IMG/VR virus record: IMGVR_UViG_3300032236_000747
Span: 62,001-126,000 of that record
Direction: 5' to 3' (one strand)
DNA: 64,000 nt
Origin: a virus
Positions 23,077 through 30,390 of this stretch are shown in pieces. Both the position numbers and the translations under genes were made by a program. Under the pieces are notes generated by a model that saw only the letters and a program-made list of their open reading frames with translations, had not been told where the DNA came from and ran no database searches. Numbering within the stretch: position 1 is the stretch's first letter; every line of letters starts with the position of its first letter.

Positions 23077-23094
23077 TAACTCGGAGAATAATAA

Positions 23095-23841
23095 TTGACA
23101 GATAAGAAAGAAACAGCACTAGACGCTATAGCAGGCGATGGTGGCTACCAAGAAGGTACAATGCACAACTATTTGGGCTTTGTAATGAAACGTAACGGTA
23201 AAAGATTCTGGGCCGGAGACAACATCAGTGACTACGTTGATGAAGAGAAAAAAGCACAACTAATCAACGAAGCAACAGAAGCATTTGAAAAAGTCTTAGA
23301 TTGTTTGCTTATTGATCGCGAAAACGATCCTAATAGTAAAGGTACAGCACGCCGCCTTGCTAAAATGTATTTTAATGAAATAATGTCAGGACGTTATGAA
23401 CCGGCACCAGATGCAACAGCATTTCCCAACGACAGCGAAGACAGATACGAAGGTATGCTGGTGGTACGTAGTGAGTTGCGCTCTATGTGCAGTCATCATC
23501 ATCAGCCCGTTAGCGGTGTCGCTTACATTGGCATCATCGCCGCACAAAAACTTATTGGTTTGTCTAAGTATACTCGTATTGCTCAGTGGTGTGCTCGTCG
23601 CGGCACTCTCCAGGAAGAGTTGTGTAACGATATTGCTAGGGAAATAAGCAAAGCAACTGATTCAGAAAACGTAGCAGTATACATTCAAGCTACACATGGA
23701 TGCTGTGAAAATCGCGGCATTATGGCACATAGCTCATTAACTCAAACTACAGTACTACGAGGTTCTTTTAACACAGACCCTGCTACTAAGAAAGAGTTCT
23801 TTGATAACATTAAACTTCAACAAGAGTTTGCTCCGCGATGA
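23095..23841 (+). CDS. folE: GTP cyclohydrolase I
   Basis: FolE converts GTP to dihydroneopterin triphosphate, the entry step to folate and to 7-deazaguanines. Family motifs are clear: SMCSHHHQPVSGVAYIGI with zinc-binding Cys and His, AAQKLIGLSKYTRIAQWCARR, LQEELCNDIAREI, YIQATHGCCENRG with the second zinc Cys region, and a T-T-V-L-R-G-S-F end. The length of 248 residues is normal for a type IA enzyme with an N-terminal extension. Translation starts at TTG (23095) eight bases after GGAG; no nearby ATG fits. With DpdA-, QueD- and QueE-like genes nearby, its main role is probably supply of the deazaguanine precursor. It is coupled by ATGA to a small gene. Confidence 0.93.
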   Translation: MTDKKETALDAIAGDGGYQEGTMHNYLGFVMKRNGKRFWAGDNISDYVDEEKKAQLINEATEAFEKVLDCLLIDRENDPNSKGTARRLAKMYFNEIMSGRYEPAPDATAFPNDSEDRYEGMLVVRSELRSMCSHHHQPVSGVAYIGIIAAQKLIGLSKYTRIAQWCARRGTLQEELCNDIAREISKATDSENVAVYIQATHGCCENRGIMAHSSLTQTTVLRGSFNTDPATKKEFFDNIKLQQEFAPR

Positions 23842-23963
23842 TTTATATTACTAACAAGTATGATAGTATAAGAGTACCTTATTCTAAGGACTTGTTAGAA
23901 TGGCTACAACAAACTTATCCACTTTCTCAATATCAAGTAAAGGAACTGCATCATGGCAACTAA
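23838..23963 (+). CDS. Very small protein, 41 aa
   Basis: An open frame of 41 codons begins at an ATGA overlap with the folE stop and overlaps the next gene's start by 11 bases. This is the same coupling style as its neighbours. It also fills an otherwise empty gap of about 110 bases. The product starts MIYITNKYDSIRVPYSKDL and contains LLEWLQQTYP. It is soluble with no recognised family. The next gene's ribosome site (AAAGGAA) lies inside it. Confidence 0.6.
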   Translation: MIYITNKYDSIRVPYSKDLLEWLQQTYPLSQYQVKELHHGN

Positions 23964-25062
23964 AGAAGAAAAAGAGAAACTCATTGAACTTTTAAAGTTT
24001 ACTCCACGCACCTACAAAATCACCATGTGGGGTTATGGAGGTGAAAAAGTCATGGGAACAGTAGATCGTAAAATCTACGATTATTTTAAACATCGTAGAC
24101 TAGACCTAAGTGAATACGCCTGGGGTTATGAGTATGCTGACGAAAATAATATTCCAGAAGATATGCAGCCATTTCCAGCAGGTAGTTGGTATGAATGCGA
24201 TAACATAGGGCACGTAAATGGTGTAAGTCGTAACGCAGGTACACTGCAGATCGATGACGAAAACGGCGATACTGTATACGAAAAATCGTTTGACGATATT
24301 AGCGGAGGTGACGAGGGCGAACCAGAATGGGATTGTGGTGACGAAATCTGGATTGATGAACAACCAGCAGGTACTGTAGTATTCGTAGGAAACAGTAACG
24401 AAAAGGGTACCTTCTTTGAAGGTGAAATCAACCTCACTTCTCCTTTTGATATTACTAAGTTAACACTAAGCTACGAAGAAGTAGACGGTGAAGAAATTGT
24501 TAATGGCGTATCATACGACGGCGAGGACATTGACAACTTCGGCGGTAACACAGATGGTAAGAGCAGCGACTTTGGCTTTTATATTTCTCACTCACAAAAA
24601 GAAACAGGAAACTGGGAAAAATACCGAAACATGGATGACATCGATTATCCAATGACTGCCTGGTTTCCTAAAAAGATTAATCCTGTTCGTGAAGGCAACT
24701 ACATGGTTAAAACAGCAGGTAAGAACAGCTATACATATCAAGCCAAGTGGACCGGAGAAAAATGGACTAACTCATGGAGCGATGACGAAGTTAAAATCAA
24801 AGAATGGCAAGGACTTGCCATTGATCCAGATCTAGAAGAAGCCCCAACTCCTCCAGAAATGTCTCCTGAAGAATTAATATTGGCTCTCGAAGAGCTAGAT
24901 AAAGCACTCGAAGAGCTTTCGTTAGAAATAGAAAAAGTTCCTTGCCTTAGCTGCGGCGAAGAATATTCAGAACATATGTTATTCGAAATGGATGGACAAT
25001 ATGTTTGTCCTAGTTGCGGTGAGGGATGGGTTATGCTAGATAACCGAGAAGAGTTAAAATGA
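23953..25062 (+). CDS. Acidic protein with C-terminal zinc-ribbon-like domain
   Basis: The 369-residue product is strongly acidic and rich in Gly, Asp and aromatic residues through its first 270 residues (for example GGDEGEPEWDCGDEIWIDE). A charged helical segment follows (near 290-325), then a compact C-terminal module with CLSCGEEYSEH and CPSCGEGW, a paired CxxC zinc ribbon. Zinc ribbons commonly bind nucleic acids or proteins. An aromatic segment NYMVKTAGKNSYTYQAKW near residue 255 could be beta-sheet. No enzyme motif is evident. It is linked by ATGA to the following gene. The function is unknown, though expression with folE is likely. Confidence 0.72.
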   Translation: MATKEEKEKLIELLKFTPRTYKITMWGYGGEKVMGTVDRKIYDYFKHRRLDLSEYAWGYEYADENNIPEDMQPFPAGSWYECDNIGHVNGVSRNAGTLQIDDENGDTVYEKSFDDISGGDEGEPEWDCGDEIWIDEQPAGTVVFVGNSNEKGTFFEGEINLTSPFDITKLTLSYEEVDGEEIVNGVSYDGEDIDNFGGNTDGKSSDFGFYISHSQKETGNWEKYRNMDDIDYPMTAWFPKKINPVREGNYMVKTAGKNSYTYQAKWTGEKWTNSWSDDEVKIKEWQGLAIDPDLEEAPTPPEMSPEELILALEELDKALEELSLEIEKVPCLSCGEEYSEHMLFEMDGQYVCPSCGEGWVMLDNREELK

Positions 25063-25289
25063 GTACCGCAAAAGATATATTTGATACTACCTGGGAAAAA
25101 ATCAAACGCTTAGAACGGTTTGAGATTAAACGTGAAGTTGAAAAGGGGTGGTTGCCAAGAGGACACATACCTTTCGATATTAGTGTTAAACAATGCGTTG
25201 CTACTTTTATTGTATATGCAGAGTTTTTACAAGACGCAGAAGACCAAGTTACAACTTACTTAGAAAGCATGGATGAAGACAATGATTAA
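25059..25289 (+). CDS. Hypothetical protein, 76 aa
   Basis: The start overlaps the upstream stop by ATGA. The product is a small helical protein with a basic N-terminal part (WEKIKRLERFEIKREVEKGW) and an acidic tail (TYLESMDEDND). There is no signal peptide, membrane helix or known motif. Its end overlaps the start of the cupin-like gene. Function unknown. Confidence 0.68.
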   Translation: MSTAKDIFDTTWEKIKRLERFEIKREVEKGWLPRGHIPFDISVKQCVATFIVYAEFLQDAEDQVTTYLESMDEDND

Positions 25290-25746
25290 ATTTTTACAAT
25301 GGTTAGAAAAACATGGTCGTAAACGCATTGTTATGGATCGTCAAGCAAATGAGCCATACCTTGAACGCTACTATATCTTTCTAAAAGATCGTAAACGTTT
25401 TCCATTTAACATATTCTTGCATAAGTTTTTAAAAGGTGATCCTGACGATGTTCACGATCATCCATGGCCTTATGCTACATTAATCCTTAAAGGCGGATAC
25501 TACGAGTGGATCCCAACATTTAATCCTCACACCAAGGAGAAGGTAGGAGAGACACGTTACTGGAGAGGACCGGGTCATTTCCGTATTTGTAAACCAACAA
25601 GTTATCATCGCATTGAACTAGCAGAGGGTGTAACAGCATGGACTCTGTTTATGCCCGGTCCACAAGTTCGTGAATGGGGATTCTTGGTTAAAAATAAATG
25701 GATACAGCACGAAGAATATATTGAAAGTAAAAAACAACATGGATAA
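25273..25746 (+). CDS. Cupin-like protein
   Basis: The 157-residue product shows a cupin-type metal motif: DVHDHPWPYATLILKGGYYEW (H-x-H with a downstream Gly) and a second strand set GHFRICKPTSYHRIEL. Such small cupins often bind Fe or Mn and can be isomerases, dioxygenases or sugar-modifying enzymes; the reaction here cannot be told. I give the ATG at 25273; an in-frame ATG at 25282 would shorten the overlap with the previous gene and is equally possible. It stands between uncharacterised genes and MazG/QueE, so a role in nucleotide or sugar tailoring is conceivable. Confidence 0.7.
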   Translation: MKTMIKFLQWLEKHGRKRIVMDRQANEPYLERYYIFLKDRKRFPFNIFLHKFLKGDPDDVHDHPWPYATLILKGGYYEWIPTFNPHTKEKVGETRYWRGPGHFRICKPTSYHRIELAEGVTAWTLFMPGPQVREWGFLVKNKWIQHEEYIESKKQHG

Positions 25747-26011
25747 TAAAACAAAAGAAGTAATGGATATCCTGCAAGAAGAATGCGCAGAGGTTATTCA
25801 AGCAGTAAGTAAGATTAGCAGATTTGGTATAGATAACATTAAACCAGGTAAACCTAAAACTAATCGTCAACACCTAGAAGAAGAACTAGGTGATATGCTA
25901 GCAATGATTGACATCATGCTAGAAAAGAATGTAATATCATTAGAACACTTAGAAGTTGCTAAGGCTGCTAAGATTGAAAAACTAAAACAATGGTCAAACA
26001 TTTATGAGTAA
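25739..26011 (+). CDS. mazG: MazG-like nucleotide pyrophosphohydrolase
   Basis: The 90-residue product has the all-alpha NTP-pyrophosphatase pattern: EECAEVIQAVSKISRFG (E-E-x-x-E metal-binding helix) and LEEELGDMLAMIDIML (E-x-x-D metal-binding helix). MazG enzymes hydrolyse NTPs or dNTPs to NMP and pyrophosphate; phage versions favour dGTP/dCTP or affect host alarmone signalling. I chose the ATG at 25739 just before the cupin stop; the longer frame has no support. Removing a nucleotide pool could support base modification, but that is inference. It overlaps queE by eight bases. Confidence 0.82.
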   Translation: MDNKTKEVMDILQEECAEVIQAVSKISRFGIDNIKPGKPKTNRQHLEEELGDMLAMIDIMLEKNVISLEHLEVAKAAKIEKLKQWSNIYE

Positions 26012-26858
26012 AATTAAAGTAGCAGAACTATTTTACAGCATACAAGGTGAAGGAAGGTATATGGGTGTACCTTCTGTTTTCTTACGTACCTTCGGCTGTA
26101 ACTTTAAATGCGAAGGCTTTGGAATGCCTAGAGGACAAAAAAGTGAAGAATACATCAACATCAATCCCGATCTCTACCCAACTTATAAACACCTTCCACT
26201 TGTTAGTACTGGCTGCGACTCTTACGCTAGTTGGGATGCTAGGTTTCGTCATCTTAGTCCTCTTTTGGAGTCTGACGCAATTGCCGATCAAATTATGGAA
26301 ATACTTCCACACAAAGAATGGCGAGACGAACACCTAGTTATTACAGGCGGTGAACCTTTACTAGGATGGCAAAAGGCTTATCCAGATTTGTTAGAACATC
26401 CCAAAATGGGAGGTTTGCGTGAAATTACTTTCGAGACAAATGGTTCTATGCGTCTAACTACAGCATTTAAGGAATACTTAAAAGACTGGACATCTAGAGG
26501 AAACGATGGCTTGTGGACTAGAGAAATTACGTTTAGTGTAAGTGCTAAACTTCCAGTAAGCGGCGAGCCATGGGCCGATGCTATCAAGCCAGCAGTAGTA
26601 TGCGATTACCAAAATTACGGCACAGTATATTTGAAGTTTGTCATTACCAATGAAGAGGATTTAAAAGATGCAGAACGTGCAGTTGAAGAATACAAGGCTG
26701 CTGGATTCCGAGGTCATGTTTATCTCATGCCTGTTGGCGGTGTTGAGTCTGTTTACGCTCTCAACAATAGAAATGTGGCGGACATCGCAATGCGTAAAGG
26801 CTGGAGGTATTCAGACCGACTTCAAGTGCCACTATTTAAAAACGAATGGGGAACTTAA
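26004..26858 (+). CDS. queE: 7-carboxy-7-deazaguanine synthase (radical SAM)
   Basis: QueE converts 6-carboxytetrahydropterin to 7-carboxy-7-deazaguanine. Family landmarks: FYSIQGEGRYMGVPSVFLRT at the N-terminus (substrate and SAM binding), Fe-S cysteines C32 and C36, a third in TGCDSYASWD (C71, matching the usual CD[ST]xYxW), and VITGGEPLLG plus EITFETNGS. The 34 residues between C36 and C71 are unusual: most enzymes have CX3CX2C, some CX14CX2C. The length of 284 residues is longer than the E. coli enzyme for that reason. It completes an in-window path FolE, QueD-like, QueE; no QueC is seen. The start follows the mazG-type gene with overlap. Confidence 0.88.
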   Translation: MSKIKVAELFYSIQGEGRYMGVPSVFLRTFGCNFKCEGFGMPRGQKSEEYININPDLYPTYKHLPLVSTGCDSYASWDARFRHLSPLLESDAIADQIMEILPHKEWRDEHLVITGGEPLLGWQKAYPDLLEHPKMGGLREITFETNGSMRLTTAFKEYLKDWTSRGNDGLWTREITFSVSAKLPVSGEPWADAIKPAVVCDYQNYGTVYLKFVITNEEDLKDAERAVEEYKAAGFRGHVYLMPVGGVESVYALNNRNVADIAMRKGWRYSDRLQVPLFKNEWGT

Positions 26859-27253
26859 TGATATTTGATAGATTGTTTGAGATTGTAAACTCAATAAAAC
26901 AAAAATGGAAGAACAGACGAGAAGCTAAAAAATATGCTCAAACAAACGAATCTACTAGATTGAGCAAAGAAGAAGCTACTGCTAAAAAGAAACCATGGGT
27001 AGCTGTTTTAGACACACACGTTAATCCAGAAAACATCCGTAATGGGTTTTTTGAACTAGACTGGAATGAGTTTTTTATTCTAGAACTAACGGCTGCAGGA
27101 TACGTAGGAAAAAATGAAGAAGAAATTGTCGATGCTTGGTTCACAGAACTCTGTAACAATCTCGGCCAAGAAGCAAACATCAACATGAACAATAGAGGTT
27201 CAGGTTATGTTAATCGTGCGTTGAGAGACGACGGAAGAACTGAGATAAGTTAA
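26858..27253 (+). CDS. Hypothetical protein, 131 aa
   Basis: I use the ATG at 26858 that shares its A with the queE stop (TAATG); an upstream in-frame GTG/ATG would lie inside queE. The product begins with an amphipathic Lys-rich helix (KQKWKNRREAKKYAQ), followed by a small alpha/beta domain with two conserved-looking segments: NPENIRNGFFELDWNEFFILEL and WFTELCNNLG. No catalytic motif or membrane span is evident. Both ends are coupled to neighbours (queE and FkbM-type methyltransferase), so it is probably co-translated with them. Function unknown. Confidence 0.72.
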   Translation: MIFDRLFEIVNSIKQKWKNRREAKKYAQTNESTRLSKEEATAKKKPWVAVLDTHVNPENIRNGFFELDWNEFFILELTAAGYVGKNEEEIVDAWFTELCNNLGQEANINMNNRGSGYVNRALRDDGRTEIS

Positions 27254-27909
27254 TGATAAATTTTTTAAGAGAAATAACAAGCCGTGGCCTTACTATTGAT
27301 ACAGTGTATGACGTAGGTGCATGGAGAGGCGATTGGTCCAGAGTAGTTCGAGGTTCTGTATTACCCGACAGCGAGTTTGTTGTATTTGAAGCAAATCCTG
27401 CTTATAAACACGATCTTGAAAACTCAGGTTTTAAGAATTTTAACGTTGTTTTATCAAACCCAGGTAGAGAATATGTAGATTTCTATAACGGAACTAATAC
27501 CGGAGATAGTTACTACAAAGAAACTACACACGTTTACGATAATCAAGGCACAATACGTTTACCTTGTACCACAATCGACAAACTTGTAGAAGAGCATAAC
27601 TTGCCAATTCCTAACTTTATCAAGTTAGATACACAGGGCAGCGAGCTAGATATTCTAGATGGAGCCAAAAGTATCATAGATAAAGTGGATTTGATCTATA
27701 CAGAACTACCATTTGTGTGTTATAATAAGGGTGCGCCGGGTTTACAAGACTACATCGAGTACTTCAAAGCACGCAAGTTTGTTCCTATGAGAATATGCGA
27801 AGTACATCATGCTGATAGCATCCTTATCCAAATGGATATTATGTTTATGAAGCACGAAACCAAAGTAAGATTGTTAGGCCCAGAAACACAAATCAGACCA
27901 TTTGAGTAA
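27253..27909 (+). CDS. FkbM-family SAM-dependent methyltransferase
   Basis: The 218-residue product shows a class-I methyltransferase motif I (TVYDVGAWRGDWS), an acidic motif II (FVVFEANP), and the FkbM signature IKLDTQGSELDILDGA. FkbM enzymes O-methylate sugars or other hydroxyls. The acceptor here is unknown; targets might be a sugar added by the neighbouring glycosyltransferase, a phage glycan, or a host surface sugar. The start overlaps the upstream stop (TAATG). Its stop is one base before the start of the exonuclease gene. Confidence 0.83.
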   Translation: MINFLREITSRGLTIDTVYDVGAWRGDWSRVVRGSVLPDSEFVVFEANPAYKHDLENSGFKNFNVVLSNPGREYVDFYNGTNTGDSYYKETTHVYDNQGTIRLPCTTIDKLVEEHNLPIPNFIKLDTQGSELDILDGAKSIIDKVDLIYTELPFVCYNKGAPGLQDYIEYFKARKFVPMRICEVHHADSILIQMDIMFMKHETKVRLLGPETQIRPFE

Positions 27910-27910
27910 T

Positions 27911-28897
27911 ATGACATACATTCTAGTAGACACAGCTAACTTATTTTTTAGATCTCGTCACGTAGTTCGTGGCGATTCTAGTGAAAAAGTAGGCATGAGT
28001 CTACATATAACACTAAATGCTATCCGCAAAGCATGGCGAGACTTTAAAGGTAGTCACGTAATCTTCTGTTTAGAAGGTCGTAGCTGGCGCAAGGACTTTT
28101 ATGCTCCTTACAAGCGCCAGCGTGCAGAAGCTCGTGCCGCTCATAGCCCTCGTGAAGCAGAAGAAGAAAAAGTTTTTTGGGAAACATTTGATCAGTTCAA
28201 AGATTTTATTATCGAAAAGACTAACTGCACTGTATTACAACATGCTCAGTTAGAAGCCGACGATTTGATTGCAGGTTTTATCCAGGCACATCCGAATGAT
28301 GATCATGTTATTATTTCAACAGACGGCGACTATGCTCAGTTGATAGCACCAAACGTAAAGCAATATAATGGTGTAACAGAAATTACTACAACACATGAAG
28401 GTTACTTTGATGCCAAGAATAAACCCGTTGTTGATAAGAAAACTAAACAAGTCAAGCCCGCGCCGGATCCGCAATGGTTACTCTTCGAGAAGTGTATGCG
28501 TGGAGACACATCTGATAACGTATTCTCTGCTTATCCGGGAGTACGTGAGAAAGGGACAAAGAATAAAGTTGGTCTCCGTGAGGCCTTTGCCGATCGTAAT
28601 GATAAAGGGTACTCGTGGAACAATCTAATGTTACAGAAGTGGGTAGATCATGAAGGAGTAGATCATCGTGTATTAGATGATTACAAACGCAATGTAACCC
28701 TGTGCGATTTGACAGCGCAGCCCTATGACATTAAACTGTTAATACAAGAAACAATCGATACAGCAGTGCAAGCTGACAAAAACATAAGTCAAGTAGGCAT
28801 CCGATTGTTAAAACTTTGTAGTGAGTACGACTTACAGCGTATTAGCGATCAAGTACAAAGCTATGCTGAACCGTTAAATGCAAGGTATAAACAATGA
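27911..28897 (+). CDS. rnh: T4 RNase H-type 5' exonuclease (FEN/PIN family)
   Basis: The 328-residue product carries FEN-family metal-binding segments: ILVDTANLFFRSR (first Asp), EADDLIAGF, IISTDGDYAQLI, and KCMRGDTSDNVF with paired Asp. In T4 the enzyme removes RNA primers during lagging-strand synthesis, acting with gp32 and gp45. I chose the ATG at 27911; a TTG nine bases upstream also fits. The length is close to T4 RNase H (305). It lies apart from gp43/gp45 but in the same orientation, as in other T4-like phages. The gene ends coupled by ATGA to the next. Confidence 0.88.
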   Translation: MTYILVDTANLFFRSRHVVRGDSSEKVGMSLHITLNAIRKAWRDFKGSHVIFCLEGRSWRKDFYAPYKRQRAEARAAHSPREAEEEKVFWETFDQFKDFIIEKTNCTVLQHAQLEADDLIAGFIQAHPNDDHVIISTDGDYAQLIAPNVKQYNGVTEITTTHEGYFDAKNKPVVDKKTKQVKPAPDPQWLLFEKCMRGDTSDNVFSAYPGVREKGTKNKVGLREAFADRNDKGYSWNNLMLQKWVDHEGVDHRVLDDYKRNVTLCDLTAQPYDIKLLIQETIDTAVQADKNISQVGIRLLKLCSEYDLQRISDQVQSYAEPLNARYKQ

Positions 28898-29379
28898 ACG
28901 CAGTGACAAAAGTAGTAATACCTAATAAAAGTTGGATTGTAGAAGACAATGGTATTAAACTAGGCACTCTAAACAAGGAAAAGAAGGGCTTTAGCTTCTA
29001 TCGAAAGGGAGTAAAAGTCGATGTCAAGGACGCTAAAGAGCTAGAAATGAAGTTTGGCGTGGCGTTATTTGAAGAAAGTATCAGCAAAGTACATAAAGGA
29101 TCTGTTAAGAAAACAATAGATCTAAGTGTATATGACTATCCTACTGCGTCAAAACCGCATAATCCTGTCTATAATATAGTCAAAAAGCTGCCAATTTACG
29201 CAAAAAGCGGCAAAAGTAAGAGCCTTTATTGTGCCGGCTACTATGTTATACAGTTCCGCAAAGGTTGGGTTAAATCGTTCTGTCCAAAGTTGATTACATT
29301 GGAACGCTATCCGTTTCAAGGACCTTTTAAGACAGAAACAGAGATGCGAACTGTATTAAATATTGTTAGTAAACAATGA
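28894..29379 (+). CDS. Conserved phage hypothetical protein, 161 aa
   Basis: The start overlaps the exonuclease stop (ATGA). The product is basic and has a C-terminal segment CAGYYVIQFRKGWVKSFCPK followed by LITLERYPFQGPFKTETEM, a pattern I recall from several T4-like phages with no known role. The first half contains beta-strand-like stretches (NKEKKGFSFYRKGVKVDVKD). Two cysteines (near 130 and 142) could bind metal with others, but no clear motif is present. Its place after RNase H suggests a DNA-metabolism link at best. Confidence 0.74.
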   Translation: MNAVTKVVIPNKSWIVEDNGIKLGTLNKEKKGFSFYRKGVKVDVKDAKELEMKFGVALFEESISKVHKGSVKKTIDLSVYDYPTASKPHNPVYNIVKKLPIYAKSGKSKSLYCAGYYVIQFRKGWVKSFCPKLITLERYPFQGPFKTETEMRTVLNIVSKQ

Positions 29380-29600
29380 AATCACTAAACACATTACCGA
29401 TCGAAGAGTTCCTTAATGCTGCCAGAATAGCCATTAAGAGCAACAAACAATCAGTGACGCTTACCATACGTGAAGCACAAGCACTGAGCGAAAGTCTATC
29501 TATTGTTATGACCAGGCTAGCTGGTGAGTTAGATCAAGCATTAACCCAAAATGCCGAATCAGGTCCTATACAGATTAAAATGGACGGCGGGGGTTTCTAA
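29376..29600 (+). CDS. Small helical protein, 74 aa
   Basis: The start overlaps the previous stop by ATGA. The product is mostly helical with heptad-like hydrophobic spacing (EEFLNAARIAIKSNKQSVTL; AQALSESLSIVMTRLAGELD), suggesting a coiled coil or small helical bundle. No known family or membrane segment. Function unknown. Confidence 0.65.
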   Translation: MKSLNTLPIEEFLNAARIAIKSNKQSVTLTIREAQALSESLSIVMTRLAGELDQALTQNAESGPIQIKMDGGGF

Positions 29601-29607
29601 ATTTAAA

Positions 29608-29615
29608 GATAAATA
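29608..29615 (+). promoter_or_regulatory. T4-like late promoter candidate
   Basis: GATAAATA (29608-29615) matches the ATAAATA core of T4 late promoters. Start is expected near 29621, just ahead of a GGAGA ribosome site and the ATG at 29644. Evidence is a short motif only. Confidence 0.4.
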
Positions 29616-29643
29616 TCAACGTACATTTGGAGATACGTTGATT

Positions 29644-29931
29644 ATGTCTAGGCCAAAGCCAACGGTTCTGTTAGAACTCACTAATAAAAAAACTTATAAG
29701 ACTGAACAAGTCTTAGAAGCCGAGGCCATCTGGGCGGTATTCTACAAAGATAAACCAGTTAATCTCAAAACCACTAGCCTTGTTGCACAACAAGTGGGTC
29801 CAAAATATAAAAAGGTAAGTTTTTCAAATAGCGGTCATGCTATTAATCTAGCCGAAAAGTTGAATAAGATGTTTAACTGCCAGGACTTTAGTGTGTATAA
29901 GCTAACTACAGGTGAGAAGACACAAGAATGA
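29644..29931 (+). CDS. Hypothetical protein, 95 aa
   Basis: I chose the ATG at 29644, after GGAGA at 29629-29633; a TTG at 29638 is a possible alternative and the longer frame back to 29551 overlaps the upstream gene. The product is a small alpha/beta protein with VLLELTNKKTYKTEQVLEAEA and WAVFYKDKPVNLKT. No known motif. It overlaps the next gene by ATGA. A late-promoter-like motif just upstream suggests possible late expression. Confidence 0.65.
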   Translation: MSRPKPTVLLELTNKKTYKTEQVLEAEAIWAVFYKDKPVNLKTTSLVAQQVGPKYKKVSFSNSGHAINLAEKLNKMFNCQDFSVYKLTTGEKTQE

Positions 29932-30317
29932 TAGATAAACGGGCTATGACCAGGAAGTTTTTGAAGGAGCTCGGGTTAGAAACAAGTACTAAAAATGTTC
30001 GCAAGCACCACGCAATGTGGTGGATGAACCCACGTAGTAGAGACAATGAATCCGGACTCAGATTAACTGATGCCGGATTTCTTATGATGACCGAAAAGCT
30101 AGATGTTAAATCTTACAGCGTGAAATACCCGCCTGAAATGCAGTGGAGTAGTAGGCTAATACTAGACATGGACAAGTACTTAAACTGTCCGTATTACCTA
30201 GAACAAAAAGGCATTGTTGTTTTTAGAGAAAAAATGGCTGTAGAGCTTATACTCTACGAAGGAAATCTCCAAAGATACGTTACAGCCAAAATAATGTCGC
30301 AAAAATACAACACCTAA
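29928..30317 (+). CDS. Conserved phage hypothetical protein, 129 aa
   Basis: The start overlaps the upstream stop (ATGA). The product has a basic N-terminus (KRAMTRKFLKELGLETS), an aromatic segment HHAMWWMNPRSRDNESGLRL, then LTDAGFLMMTEKLDVKSY. This run, as I recall, recurs in proteins of other T4-like phages with no known function. The C-terminal half is alpha/beta (KGIVVFREKMAVELILYEG). No catalytic motif is clear. It ends five bases before the -35 box of the next promoter. Confidence 0.72.
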   Translation: MIDKRAMTRKFLKELGLETSTKNVRKHHAMWWMNPRSRDNESGLRLTDAGFLMMTEKLDVKSYSVKYPPEMQWSSRLILDMDKYLNCPYYLEQKGIVVFREKMAVELILYEGNLQRYVTAKIMSQKYNT

Positions 30318-30322
30318 AGCGA

Positions 30323-30351
30323 TTGACAAGTTACCGAGATACGTGTATAAT
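30323..30351 (+). promoter_or_regulatory. Perfect-consensus sigma70 promoter for the MoxR gene
   Basis: TTGACA (30323-30328) and TATAAT (30346-30351) have a 17-base spacer, both exact consensus. The start point is near 30358, giving a leader of about 33 bases. A GTTACC just behind the -35 and a GGTAAC over the ribosome site form a weak 6-base dyad. Confidence 0.9.
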
Positions 30352-30390
30352 AAAGGCTTAACATGTATTTTTATTAACGAAAGGTAACAC

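Noticed and set aside
30329-30388. GTTACC/GGTAAC pair at the MoxR promoter as an operator
   Set aside because: Only six bases match and the arms are 47 bases apart, so it is weak compared with the dyads at 868 and 13712.
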